Assembly: GCF_032854445.1 (NCBI RefSeq) | Contig: NC_088295.1 | Coordinates: 73,312,028-73,376,027 of the forward strand | Source: Liolophura sinensis | Taxonomy: Eukaryota > Mollusca > Polyplacophora > Chitonida > Chitonidae | DNA: 64,000 nt | Direction: 5' to 3' | In this document: piece by piece, positions 1 to 10,701 of the stretch | How the letters are laid out: each line of letters starts with the position of its first letter | Numbering within the stretch: position 1 is the first letter of the stretch | Notes under the pieces: model-generated | Database searches by the model: none | Told to the model about the DNA's origin: nothing | Seen by the model: only the letters and a program-made list of their open reading frames with translations | Made by a program: the position numbers and the translations under genes

Positions 1-85
1 GAATGGAGTTTTACGCCGAACTCAAGAATATTTCACTTACACGACGGCGACCCGCAATATGGTGGCAGAAAACCGGGTAAAGCCG
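1..85 (-). repeat. Truncated tRNA-derived SINE (core part)
   Basis: The conserved SINE core (ttttacgccg.actcaagaat, then cgacggcg) runs into the window edge. A related copy sits in intron 2 of lectin locus B at about 27,108-27,235, so this insertion probably predates the duplication. The window therefore begins inside intron 2 of lectin locus A. Confidence 0.7.
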
Positions 86-557
86 ATGACAATAATTAGT
101 CGACGACGCTCGTGTCACCTTTCGTGTCACCTCGTGTCACCTTTCGCACAGCCTAACATTAGTTCAAGATAGCTTGTCTTAAACCAACATCCTCGGCACG
201 TCGGTTTCTTCCGCACATTATGAAACGTATGTTATAGGTGAAAAATTGTTGAGTATGACGTTAAACAACAATCAAATAAAAAAAAACAGTATGAAACGAT
301 TTTGGGCGTTCATTAAATCAGCATCTCAAATCTACCAAAGGGAGGTGACCAAATTAGATAAGACATTAAAAATCTCAGTCAATCTTTGTGATTGCTTACA
401 AAACAGTTGTCTACCATACGGTGGTCACTTCATATTCCCCGAATAAAAGAATTATTCTGCATGGGTAAATAAGAAATAAAAAGTGCAGGGGCCGATTCCA
501 CAAAGCCATTTCCGACTTAAGTCAATATTTAAAATATGATCTTTAAGCTTATTTTTC

Positions 558-832
558 GATTTTATTTATTTATTTATTTATTTGGTGTTGTACGCCGTAC
601 TCAAGAATATTTCACTTATACGACGGCGGCCAGCATTATGGTGGATGGAAACCGGGCACAGCCCGGGGGAAACCCGCGACCATCCACAGGTTGCTGGCAG
701 ACCTTCCCACTTACGGCCAGAGAGGAAGCCAGCATGAGCTGGACTTGAACTCACAGCGACCGCATTGGTGAGAGGCTCCTGGGTCATTACGCTGCGCTAG
801 CGCGCTAACCGACTGAGCCACGGAGGCCCCGT
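558..832 (-). repeat. tRNA-derived SINE, near full length
   Basis: Read on the - strand it has a tRNA-like head ending at 832, with A box tggctcagtcgg and a B-box-like agttcaagtcc. The SINE core and an AAAT tail (TTTA on the + strand, about 560-581) follow. It lies in intron 2 of lectin locus A and no equivalent is seen at the matching place in locus B. It produces two false ORFs. Confidence 0.85.
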
Positions 833-1152
833 ATTTTGATCAACAACAACTATCGCAGTACATGATTTGGATACTGACTTAATTCTTTCGCCCAGAACAT
901 TTTCTGTGTCTTTCAGTCATCACTCAAAACTGTTGACTGCTTCACCTTGCATGAATTGGTCCTTTCTGTATATACTTTCTTAGTTTTTCGATGGCTTGAA
1001 TCAAACCTTGTTTGGAACATCGGCCCGGAACCTCATGGTTGACGGCTAGTTTCGACACCTAGAGTCTGGATAAAAACTTGAGAATCCCCGTTATTACGAA
1101 GATGCTCTGAAACGATAAACACTACATAATACTGTTTGATTTTCCTTGGCAG

Positions 1153-2450
1153 ATGATTGGTATGTGTGGATGGACGGTGTGCCCGTGGAAAACCGAACCA
1201 TTATCTGGGGAGTAGGTCAACCGGATAACTTCCAGAATGAAGAATCGTGTCTATACTATATGATAAAACCACACTTGGGGTGCCGAAGATACCTTGGACA
1301 GACATTACGTGTATGACCTTTTATGTAGCTATCTGGCAGCCTATATCTGTGAAAAGATCGCATCAGGTAATATTCACATGTGTATATGTAATAGCCAGAC
1401 ACTGGCTAGCTGTTTCAACTCAATAATGAACATCATGAGATGGCCATTATCACGACACAATAATAATTGGTCCAGTATGAGTAATACGTAGCTTTTTATG
1501 GCGTGGATCGATAATTCTTTGCATTCAACCAGAAAAATGAACGAAGCTGATCATGATCTGGTTGCAACTGTAATTCTTTTCAGACTCACAGTTTTGTTTG
1601 TTTTATTTATTTATTTAATTGGTGTTTTACGCCGTACTCAAGAATATTTCACTTATACGACGGCGGCCAGCATTATGGTGGATGGAAACCGGGCACAGCC
1701 CGGGGGAAACCCGCGACCATCCGCAGGTTGCTGGCAGACCTTCCCACTTACGGCCAGAGAGGAAGCCAGCATGAGCTGGATTTGAACTCACAGCGACCGC
1801 ATTGGTGAGAGGCTCCTGGGTCATTACGCTGCGCGCTAACCGACTGAGCCATGGAGGCCCCCCCCCCCCCCCCCCACAGTTTTTGTGGATTAGTGTAATT
1901 AATTGAATAAGCAATGATTAATGGGACATATAGCCGGATATCTCACATATTATAAAAGCCTGTCTCAGTCTATGTTTGGAAATACACCATGAAGGCAGTA
2001 CCAAAAGGCAGTGCTCCTTTGGTAGAGTTCCTTTTGCGGAGACTATATTACCGTGTGTTAGAATCCCATATGATCTCGCATCACGATTTTCTGATGTAAA
2101 AATAAAAACATACTTTCCAGTCTTTCAAAGAATAAGATCCGTCAAAAGTCGTCAGATGGGAAACAATTTTGTGGGGTGTTTTTAAATAAATTTATTACTT
2201 ACTTGCAGATAACCTGAAATCTGATCGCATGTGGAAACAGCGGAGTAAAAAGGCTAGTTACCCGGACAATGCGATATCTCAACACACGCTGTCGTCTAAA
2301 CTTCTGTGCGCAGCCCAGTGCATGCAAAACTGTTTATGTTACAGCTTTAGTTATAAGGCTCTCAACAGAAGCTGTCTTCTGTATAACGCCTACTATCGGA
2401 GGCTTAGCGGCAGTCCCGTGAGTGATGAAAAAAGTGTCTTGTACGATTGA
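1153..2450 (+). pseudogene. C-type lectin/PAN gene, locus A (exons 3-4 only, frameshifted)
   Basis: Exon 3 (1,153-1,366; acceptor cttggcag, donor gtaata) encodes the C-terminal half of a C-type lectin domain and keeps the QPD sugar-site motif. It is 214 nt against 213 nt in locus B, because one extra C at 1,269-1,270 shifts the frame after the DxxxxCLYYMIK stretch. Exon 4 (2,209-2,450, 242 nt, stop TGA 2,448-2,450) is intact and encodes the cysteine-rich PAN/apple-like domain (C-x3-C-x3-C-x-C-x10-C), differing from locus B by a few residues. Exons 1 and 2 would lie upstream of the window. With the frameshift the PAN exon cannot be read in frame, so this copy is probably a pseudogene unless the extra base is an assembly error. 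Confidence 0.8.
1598..1874 (-). repeat. tRNA-derived SINE, specific to copy A, with poly-C at its head
   Basis: Complete reverse-oriented SINE between lectin exons 3 and 4 of locus A. It is bracketed by cacagttttgt (1,587-1,597) and cacagtttttgt (1,875-1,886), a near-perfect target-site duplication. Locus B has a single uninterrupted sequence here (near 28,517). The head end has grown into about 18 consecutive C (1,857-1,874). Confidence 0.85.
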
Positions 2451-3284
2451 GTACAGTGAGGAAATATTGTGACAACGTGGCCCATAAATCCCCGATTCTG
2501 AGCCAATTCCAAATTTATCCTGTGGATTGAATACTTCGTATATACAGACAGTTTTAGTAGGACACCAATGGAGGAAGCCTGGCCGGCTACAACAAGTCAG
2601 TCCTATCGGTTCCCATAAGGTTACGCATTAACAGTCCCTGACCTCTGATCCTCAAAATGCAACTTCTCCTTCGCTGATTCAGGGGAGGTAATTTCTGTCC
2701 AAAGCATGTAGATGAGCTCTGGAATAAGATGATGCCTCGCAAAATCGGCTACTACTTGGTAATCGACTACACATGGTCAGGACAGTCATATAAATGAGGA
2801 CAGACCTCATTATAATACCTAAAATGTAGGGACAAACGACCTATACCAGATCAAGGCAATTGATTTTCACTGAAATATTTTTGTCGTTTTCATATTAAGA
2901 AAAAGTAGGGCAATTTTGTAGTGAGGGAACTTTTCGTTGAATTGCCACCGTGTTTTGATAGGTATCATTCACCAGACTGGAATTATATTATCTGTCTAGC
3001 CTTTGCGTGTCATCTTTTGATGCTTCTGCATGCTTCATAAATGCCTGACAGATATTTAAAATATCGATATCGTCTCTATTGTTCTAAACTAATGACACTA
3101 CAAAAAATCTATAACCGGTCTCAAAGCTTTCACTGAAAGTTTGCCTCTTGATCAAACATCTAGAATTCCTCTATATGTATCGACATGCGAGTAATATTTG
3201 TACCTAAACATTTTGAGGTTACAGGATTATGGTTAATAGGGATTATGCATTCTGAATATAGCAGAGATTCTAGTGCTAAAATTT
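2451..3284. other. 3' flank of lectin locus A, no gene seen
   Basis: The first 340 bases parallel 29,091-29,410 after locus B. From about 2,790 the sequence is specific to copy A and AT-rich. No coding signal or RNA gene recognised. Confidence 0.6.
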
Positions 3285-3385
3285 GGCTGAGACCACTGCT
3301 GGTTTCGAACCAGCAAACTCAGAGTCAGGAATTAAATCGCCAGCAAAGCATGTCAACCGTCTAGACCACTCGATATAAGTCCTAT
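3285..3385 (-). repeat. tRNA-like SINE head or tRNA relic
   Basis: On the - strand there is a possible A box (tggtctagacgg) and a strong B-box match (ggttcgaaacc) about 50 bases apart. A shorter relative lies at 29,415-29,500 on the + strand. The arms do not give a convincing cloverleaf, so it is called a tRNA-derived repeat rather than a tRNA gene. Confidence 0.5.
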
Positions 3386-3463
3386 ATTCAGAGAGTGTAA
3401 TCCCTATTAACGATAATACTGTTACTTAATCCACTTCCTAATATGAAGTGGCCCAGATAACAC

Positions 3464-3720
3464 AGTTGGTTGTAACTTCCTCGCTTGGCGCTCAGCACGA
3501 AGGGGATAGTGCAACGACTGGTTGACCCGTATCAGTATAATGGCTCGGGAGGGGCAGCTTACTTGCCTACGGTAAGTGGTCTCAGTGAAGCAGCACTAGA
3601 TAAAAGAGCGGTGGAAATCCGTCCTGCAACAAGGGCGCACATTACATACACCATTCGTCGTATGACTGAAAAATTATGCCGTACGACGTTAAGCCCCAAG
3701 CACTCACTCACTCACTCCTA
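3464..3720 (+). repeat. Second SINE family (cactcactcac tail)
   Basis: A repeat family distinct from the main SINE. Landmarks are taaaagagcggtggaaatcc, then cgtatgactgaaaaatt, acgacgttaa, and a tail of cactcactcactc. Relatives lie at 9,160-9,405, 11,935-12,018, 36,750-36,955, 46,640-47,190 and 57,422-57,705. It produces a 78-residue false ORF. Confidence 0.75.
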
Positions 3721-4349
3721 ATATGACATCAACCATCTTTCAGCACTAGAGTCTGTGCTCTATTTAAAAAGTGTAATCTGTTAACGATAATACTGTTAAT
3801 TAATCATTCTGAGGTTGTACGGAGACAATCTACATCTTCGTTATTATATAGGTTTATTTCTACACATTTTAATGCAAACTCCGTCAAATGGCTATACATA
3901 ACGAAATGTCATAAAAAGAAATAAAAGTATAACACAGAAGTTACGTGTACTGAACGGAGAAAGTCATCGCTTACACGATTTTCTTTGTTCCTTACATATA
4001 ATATGTATGTACAAGTAATATGACTTTCCCAAATGTACCCTAATTATTTTTGCTATGAGCTAAGAAGGTAAGATATAATTGCATGTTTGCAATAAGTTAT
4101 ACAGCTCTTCGGAATATTGATATACACATGATTTACTTTGATCGCCTTTGTGTCCGGAACTCACCGTTAAATTCCATATAGGGTATTTTTGATCGATCAG
4201 TTATAAATGCCCTTTCTGAAGATCCTCCGTATCTTTTATTCATTGTCAGTATATTTCCCCTTTTATATCGTTATCACATGAATTCTTTGACAAATGCACA
4301 TTATTCAATTAAAAAAAAACTAATGAACACAATGATCAAACTGTAGTCA

Positions 4350-4690
4350 ATTTATTCACTTATTTGAATGTTGCTGAACGTCACACTGAAGAATTTTTCA
4401 GTTATACTATGGCGGTCAATATTATGGGTGGAAGAAACCCAAGCGTCCGGAGGCTAACCCATAGACCTCTAGCAATCCACTTACGAACTTCCCCACATGT
4501 GAGCTTCAGGTATGTACGTCGTTTTGGTGGAAGGAAAAGTGGTCTTCAAGGAACGTTAGTGTGCTCAAATCCTCACACGGCATCGTACACGCACTGAGAT
4601 CTACAAATCCTTGACTAGGCCCGGTTTTGAACCCTCATTTCGTGGGTCTCAGCGATTGAAAGACAAGTGCCTGTAACCACTTGATCTAGC
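4350..4690 (-). repeat. Third SINE family with a Leu-tRNA-like head (copy A)
   Basis: Read on the - strand, 4,690 downward starts with a tRNA-Leu-like head: A-box-like tagatcaagtgg and B-box ggttcaaaacc separated by a long variable arm. It ends in a diverged version of the core found in the main SINE (tattatgggtggaagaaac on the + strand). The duplicate is at 30,105-30,480. The head differs from the main family while the core is shared. Confidence 0.65.
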
Positions 4691-5457
4691 GCGATAGTCA
4701 AAAGCATACTTCTCGGAACTGACGAATCTTTAATGAATGAGTGATTATGGCTTAGCACCACTTCGGCAATATCTCATTTCTAGCTGCCTACTGTCTTGTC
4801 TAGAAGTAACACAATAAAGATCAGAAAAGTTATCGGTGACTCGCGGTATGAAGTAGGTGATTCAAAAGGGCCAATCAGTACGGTTTCACACTTTACTATT
4901 CAACTGTTTCCTATTCTGTTTAATATACAACAACAGTTTCTAACCTCTTTCACCAGTTACCAATGTTATCACCATCTGACAATGTTGGCGGTGGGCTTAC
5001 AATCGAATCTTAGTCGATATACCTACATGCTAAGCCAGACAATACTAAAGGGTCCACAGCATCCAAACTGACACAATATTCACCTCTTTTATCCAACAAC
5101 AAAAAATTGACATCATCTGACTCCAGGAGGCTGGTCTACAATCGAATCGTCGTCGAATCGTCTCCTGGCTCGCACAGGCAATATTCTGGTGTATGTGTAT
5201 TTCGGGCCTGTGATTTCATTTTTTTTTTCGTCGATGTTTTTGTAACTTTTTGAGAGTAGTAACATGTAGTGAGAGATAGAAATTTGTATTTTGCATCAGG
5301 TTGTCGGCGCTTTTCGGAGTGAAGATTTGAGCTTCGATCAGCAATTTGCTCGTTAGAATTCTTTAAATGACATCTGACTATTTCAGAAATTCAGGCCTAT
5401 TGATTTAACATAGAATTAGAAGATAAGTGGACATTTATGTGTACTTTGGCTGTTTTT

Positions 5458-5571
5458 CCCAGGCTCAGGCTCTCCCCGATTTCCTCCCAACATAATGCTG
5501 GCCGCCGTCATATAAGTGACATATTCTTGAGTCGGGCGTAAAACATCAAGCACTAATAAATAAATAAAAAA
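5458..5571 (+). repeat. 5'-truncated SINE (both copies)
   Basis: Core and tail of the main SINE with no head. The same truncated element sits at 31,408-31,513 in copy B, so it was inserted before the duplication. Confidence 0.75.
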
Positions 5572-5689
5572 ATAAGACAAACATCCTTGGAATTATTGGA
5601 ACTGCAGACAGTGCTGATAGGTGAATAATCTTGTTGACTTCGAACAAATAGACTCACCGGTGCTCCATTCTTAATCGCCGTTCACTAAT

Positions 5690-5815
5690 TAACCTTCAGT
5701 TAGAGGTTACAAGATAAAACTTGTAACTTGTAACTTCAAAGTAGAATTAGTTTTCCTATTCTAGTCTGAAGTTACAAGTTGAACTTGTACTTCTAACTAG
5801 AGGTCTCTAATTGAT
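5690..5815. repeat. Imperfect inverted repeat (palindromic segment)
   Basis: gttagaggttacaag near 5,699 is mirrored by cttgtacttctaac near 5,785, with internal repeats of aacttgtaacttc and its complement. The segment could fold into a long hairpin. In copy B its right arm has been hit by a SINE (31,749-32,013). Confidence 0.6.
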
Positions 5816-6159
5816 TACTACTGAACGCCATGCCCAGGGAATTTTCACCAACGACAACACGAGTTCTTTAATATTTGTGTCAACAAAGACATTATAAAAT
5901 CTGGAAGACATTACTCTCGGCTTCCCACCGATCACGGCATTATGTTCTTGGCTTCACACCAATCCCGGCATTATGTTCTTAGCCTCCCACCAATCACGGC
6001 ATTATGTTCTTGGCTTTCCACCATTCACGGCATTATTACAAGCAGCACGCCATCCGATTTACTGTAATTTATAGATATTGTTACGCCCTAAGAAGAAACC
6101 TCAGAATTTTTTTTCTTTTGTTGTTGTTAATGTTAGACACGTCCTACACTGCATATTAT

Positions 6160-6325
6160 ATTATTTATTTATTTGATTGCTGTTTTACGCCGTACGCGAG
6201 AATATTTCACCTATACCACGGCGGCCAGCATTATGGTGGGTGGAAGTCGGGCAGAGCCCGGGGGAAATCTACGACCATCCGCAGGTTGCTATCAGATCCT
6301 CCCACGTACGGACGGAGAGGCATAT
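6160..6325 (-). repeat. Truncated SINE (both copies)
   Basis: TTTA tail, core and part of the body of the main SINE in reverse. The duplicate at 32,410-32,505 has lost an internal block of the core. Confidence 0.75.
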
Positions 6326-6484
6326 TATATTAGAAAGACAAACCAATCGCTTAACTTATAAATTTATACCATCCGGTGTATTTGGAAGTAGCACTCTATC
6401 AGTTATAAATCATACACAAGAGTACTTTCCCTTATGTCAGTTCCATCGGTTTAACTACAGAACATTCTTCGGTAAGGTTGTAAT

Positions 6485-6785
6485 TAAGCACACTTTCCCG
6501 TGCAGTTTTAATTCATCACACTTACCAGAGCAGTTTTAATTCATCGCACTTACCAGAGCAGTTTTAATTCATCGCACATACCGGAGCAGTTTTAATTCAT
6601 CACACATACCGGAGCAGTTTTAATTCAAAACACTTTCCGGTACAGTTTTAACTAATCACACTTACCGGGGCAGTTTTAATTCACCACACTTTCCGATTCA
6701 GTTTTAATTCATCACACTCGCCGGAGCAGTTTGGTTCATCACACCTACCGGAGCAGTTTTAATTCATCACACTTTCTGGGGAAGA
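6485..6785. repeat. 28-bp minisatellite, short allele (copy A)
   Basis: About ten head-to-tail copies of a 28-bp unit containing gcagttttaattcatcacac. The matching array in copy B (32,665-33,430) is more than twice as long. There are no unique spacers between units. Confidence 0.85.
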
Positions 6786-6839
6786 TGATATTAACCACAC
6801 AGTCTACTGCAACATTTCCCACCTGAGAGTCCGGAGATC

Positions 6840-8300
6840 ATTTCCCCCATCTTTGTCCTGTCGGATTTCGCTACCACACTCTTCCTGGTCCAGTTGTAAC
6901 ACCACAGTCAGCCTATACTGTCCGCAAATGTTTGACTACAGACATTTTTCAGTACAGTCTGCGCGGTTCTGTTGCACCACACAAGATACTGTGATAATTT
7001 CACCCTTGCGAGTTCGGAAATGCTTAGATACAGCCATTTTCCAGTACAGTCTTCCTGGTCTAGTTGTATCTTTTCATTTATTTGATCGGTGTTTTATGCC
7101 GTACTCAATAATACTTGACATATGCGACGGCAGTGGTCCAAAATTGTAACCACACAGGATACTGTGATGATCTCACTCCTGCGAGTCCAGAAATGCTTAC
7201 CTACAACAAATTTTCCAGTACAGTAGTAATCATACAGTGTATTGTGATGATTTCACTCCTGTGAGTTCGAAAATGCTTACTTACAGCCATTTTCCAGTAC
7301 AGTCTTCCTGGTCCAGTTGTATATATTCATTTATTTGATCGGTGTTTTATGCCGTACTCAAGAATGCGTCACTTATACGACGGCAGTGGTCCAATTGTAA
7401 CCACACAGGATACTATGATGATTTCGCTCCCGCAGGTCCAGAAATGCTTACCTACAGCAAATTTTCCAGTACAGTAGTAATCATACAGTGTATTGTGATG
7501 ATTTCACTCCTGTGAGTTCGAAAATGCTTACCTACAGCCATTTTCCAGTACAGTCTCCATGGTCCAGTTGTAACCATACAACATACTGTGATGATTTTAC
7601 TCCTGCAGGTCAGGAAATGCCTAGCTCCAACAATTTTCCAGTGCAATTGGTTTCCCTCACGTGTTTCCCGACAGATTTAGGGACAGTCGTCTTCCCGTTG
7701 CAGTTGTAACAATAGAATACATACATATGGGACTCGCTTCTCTCATGTCTCAGTCCTGGTGAGTTTAACCAATTACATATCACAGATTTTCCCCATGAGG
7801 TTCTAGTGTGTTCTAGTTACTACATCTGTAATCACATTCTATAAGCTGTGACGTGCGCAACACCTACGATCAAATGGTTTCTCTCTAGTGTAAGTTCTTA
7901 TGTTTACAAATAATTTGTACTTACTTGCACATATTTAGTCACATTGGGTACATTTAAATGGTTTCTCTCCTGTGTGATGTTGGTCGTATCCATTGTCACA
8001 CAGCCTGTTTTGTCTGTTTTGTGATGTATCACAAGCTTCTTCAGTCAAAGCCGCGTCGTTTACGCCACTGGAAGAAGAGTTTAGAGTGGTCATAAAGTTC
8101 TCTACAGTGCAGCCGTGATCATCAATTTTTCCTAATTTATAAGCTACATTGGACAACAAGAGGAGCTTTGTGAGGAATTCTGGGGCTCCGGATGCTGACC
8201 ATAGTTATTCTCGTCAGCTGCAAATAATGATTCCTCCTTTATATATGTTCCACAGAACAAGAAGACCTTTGTGATGAAATCTGGCGTTCTAAACGTTGAT
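6840..8300 (-). pseudogene. Decayed C2H2 zinc-finger gene (copy A)
   Basis: On the - strand at 7,935-8,159 the reading frame ends in the linker and finger start HTGEKPFKCTQCD and then a stop. Further down the strand (7,160-7,640) units recur every 84 bases, the 28-residue period of C2H2 fingers. They carry H-x3-H pieces (KHFRTHRSEI) but most cysteines are lost and stops are frequent. Copy B (33,600-34,680) shares the stop directly after CTQCD, so the gene was broken before the duplication. Which transposon or host gene it came from is not known. Confidence 0.6.
7071..7576. repeat. 253-bp tandem duplication inside the zinc-finger relic (copy A only)
   Basis: The block from 7,071 (a SINE-core fragment plus zinc-finger repeat units) recurs from 7,324. 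The SINE fragments at 7,071-7,137 and 7,324-7,390 show the offset of 253. Copy B has one SINE fragment (33,727-33,793). Confidence 0.75.
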
Positions 8301-8546
8301 CACAGTGGTTATTGTAACAAACGTTTCTGCCATTGGAGGATAGGATGAATTTTGTGACAAACTCTTCCTTTGGTATATCATGTTATGTAAAAGCCAGGCA
8401 TACAAATGTATGTTTGCCTTCTTCTAGTAACCATACCAACCACACATCTCCATTTGGTAAGAGTAAGTGATTGGGGTATAACGTCGTGGCCCATCTGTTA
8501 AGACCTCCACCGATTATTTATTTATCGGATTGTTGTTAATGTTATA

Positions 8547-9159
8547 CTTGTGAATTTATCATTTACATAATGGCAGCCAGTTTAATGGGTAGAGGAAACC
8601 GGAATGCCTGGGGTAATTAAACCATCCACATTTAACTGACATGTAACAGACAGGTTTTTCCCAAGTTTTGTGTACTAAATATGAGTAACATATTGGTGGA
8701 ACACAAGCGGTTAGAAAATGTTAGACTGCACAAATGGACACAAAAGCATTGTCGACTGTTTATTGTTACCAAGTTCCATGAGCAGTTAAAACAGGGCCCA
8801 AACATGAAATATAAGTGTAATGCCTATTCGATGAAGATCCCAATAAATCCTTCCTTTCAGCTAGAATGGGTAGATCATTGTCATGAGACAATGGACAGTA
8901 TACTGCAAAAACCAATTTCAGGAAGGCTTCACTGAACACTCACATTAAAATGAAATGTCAGTGAACACTGACAAGTGGTAAACATTTTATTGACCGTGTA
9001 TTTCTAGATGCCTAGATACCTTCAGGCTTTACAGAGTAATACTGCGGCATGATGTCCACTTCCCCTTGACGGAGCATGCGGTCTGTCACATGATAATTTG
9101 TCCCAGTCGTATTTATCTGAGGTAAACTCATTGTTGCATGTCTGTCAACAGAACAGAGT
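8547..9159. other. Flank beyond duplication copy A; degenerate SINE core, no gene
   Basis: A faint SINE-core trace (about 8,515-8,625) marks the end of similarity with copy B. An open frame of 84 codons at 8,681-8,935 matches nothing I recognise and has no splice or promoter context. Confidence 0.5.
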
Positions 9160-9405
9160 GAGTGAGTAATTGTTGTTATATGACGAGGAAGGAGCCCTTA
9201 GAGTGCATGTAATGTGCCCTGTTGCAGGGAGGATTTTCACCGCTCTATTATCTGGTGCTGCTTCGCTGAGGAGGAATGTAAGCCACCTACAGAAGAAGTT
9301 ACGAACTGCTTTTTTAAGGTCTTAGTTGTGATCGGAGCCAGGATTGATCCTGGCTTCTACCGCCCCCAAAGCGGACGCTTTACCAACTGAACTACCGGGG
9401 CAACA
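9160..9405 (-). repeat. Second-family SINE with complete tRNA-like head
   Basis: On the - strand it starts at 9,405 with gccccggtagttcagttgg (A box) and ggatcaatcc (B box), a tRNA-like head of about 70 bases. It then runs through agagcggtgaaaatcc to a tail of actcactc. This is the most complete member and shows that the second family is also tRNA-derived. Confidence 0.8.
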
Positions 9406-9449
9406 GAACAGAGGAAGTACGAAGAATGAGTCCTAGTGGCCTATGATTC

Positions 9450-9510
9450 ATTTATTTATTTGATTGGTATTTTACACCATACTCAAGAATATTTCCCTTA
9501 TACGTCTAAT
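9450..9510 (-). repeat. SINE core fragment
   Basis: TTTA tail and first 50 bases of the main SINE core (ttacaccatactcaagaat), immediately before the LINE relic. Confidence 0.6.
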
Positions 9511-9539
9511 AAAACTTTCTGAAAGTAGAGCATTCAGAA

Positions 9540-10103
9540 AGTGAACTTGGACGTAGTCTCGAGTACACGGATTCGGGCCTTGCCGACATAAAAAAACAGT
9601 TAATGGATCTCTGACACCTGCAGTAAACGCCAGAGATTCGCTGAAATTAGTGCAACAAGAAAATGCTGACCTTAAATCTAAACCTGTTGACCTAGAGAGG
9701 TACAGCAGAGGATATATAACCTCCGGTTTGGGGGTGTAAGCGAAACAGAATGGGAAATCCTTTAGTTATAGTGAATAACATTGTGCAGAACAATCTAAAG
9801 CTCACTGGTGTGCAAATCGAAAACGCACATCGTAGCGGACTAAAAAAATCTGGTCAAACCAGGCACATAATCGCCAAGTTTATTTACAGGCCGCAACGCA
9901 GAGAGGTTCTTTTCCGGTGGAAAATCCTATCAAAAGATAGCTCGATTTATGTTATCGACAACCTAACTATAGCGGATAAACTGGTAAAAGACAAATGTAA
10001 GCCCTCCATGCAAAAATGCTTTAGGGAAGCCAAAAAGGTGAGATTTTCCCGTGGTAAGGTGTACAACGGTCAAGAAGTGAAGGACGGGGACATGAACCTG
10101 TGA
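9540..10103 (+). mobile_element. LINE ORF1 fragment (RNA-binding ORF1 protein)
   Basis: The open part (9,750-10,103, 117 codons) resembles the C-terminal RRM/CTD region of non-LTR retrotransposon ORF1 proteins of the transposase_22 type. Seen features are ENAHR, RHIIAKF, RPQRREVL, a YVIDNLT-x2-DKLVKDK block, and an arginine/lysine-rich KKVRFSRGK end. Upstream (9,560-9,745) a coiled-coil-like stretch continues in shifted frames. The family normally coats LINE RNA as a chaperone. Frameshifts and the lack of a proper start mark it as a relic. Confidence 0.65.
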
Positions 10104-10700
10104 GTTGTGCTGTTTCAGAAGCTCCGTGTTGCTCTTTGGGTTTCCTGTTCTTGCATGTGTTGTTCGTTTTGCATTTGTCAATAAGCACAGCAGCGTATTT
10201 GTTTGTGTACTTCTGCATGCGTGAACTACCTTATGTAAACAGTGTCTTTCTTTATCTGTTCCTGACAATATTCTGTTGTGTTCTTTGGAAACTCGAGTGC
10301 GTGCAATTACTTTTGTTCGAAGTCATGGAAAGCATGTACTGTGACTGACGAGTTGCTCTGTGCTGATCCCTAGGTTACTAGTTACATAACGGTGTGTGTT
10401 CCCTTCTCAGTGGTGTCCTCGTGCTTTTGCTGCTTTGACATGACACCGTATGTCGATTTCTCACAATCAGATCCTATTTGAATATCGTCTCCCATTTTTG
10501 TCTATGCAATATTCCAATGAGTTATGCTGCCCTGACTTGTAAAATCATCTTGTTAAGACTAGTGCACACACATGTAGATGTATGTTTGGTTTTCGTCTCA
10601 CTCGGCTAATGAATACCCTATAGCCCCATTTGCGTCCATTTCTAATAATTGTTGCAAATCACATCTATTGCGGCTAAATTACATATACGTGTTTTTCCGT
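10104..10700. other. LINE spacer region, no gene recognised
   Basis: Pyrimidine-rich sequence between the ORF1-like and endonuclease-like parts. Probably the inter-ORF region and the degenerate start of ORF2 of the same LINE. Confidence 0.4.
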
Positions 10701-10701
10701 C

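Larger units (their letters stand above)
86..8546 (+). repeat. Segmental duplication, copy A (partner 27,494-36,747)
   Basis: From gatgacaataattagtcgac at 86 onward the sequence can be followed, with interruptions, along 27,494-36,747 in the same orientation. Shared parts are lectin exons 3 and 4, the flank after the stop, a Leu-tRNA-like SINE, the palindromic segment near 5,700, a 28-bp minisatellite and a zinc-finger relic. Long stretches look nearly identical by eye; no identity was computed. Copy A alone has SINEs at about 558-832 and 1,598-1,874, an extra segment at about 2,790-3,720, and a 253-bp tandem duplication near 7,071-7,576. It lacks the Tc1-like element and the SINE of copy B. 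Confidence 0.9.

Noticed and set aside
578..787. Small proteins with RRRPALWW or HAGFLSGRKWEGLP motifs at many places
   Set aside because: Translations of the main SINE body and core on either strand; they recur wherever the SINE occurs.
1976..2185. 69-codon open frame before lectin exon 4
   Set aside because: Lies in the intron; its copy at 28,619-28,804 is shortened by a mutation, so it is not conserved as protein.
3285..3385. Possible tRNA-Ser or tRNA-Leu gene
   Set aside because: No convincing acceptor stem; a related fragment at 29,415 lies in the duplicate and is truncated.
8681..8935. 84-codon open frame
   Set aside because: No family resemblance, no splice or promoter context, next to repeat debris.
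9333..9405. Possible functional tRNA gene on the - strand
   Set aside because: A and B boxes are good, but the sequence runs straight into a SINE body and similar heads recur with the same repeat.
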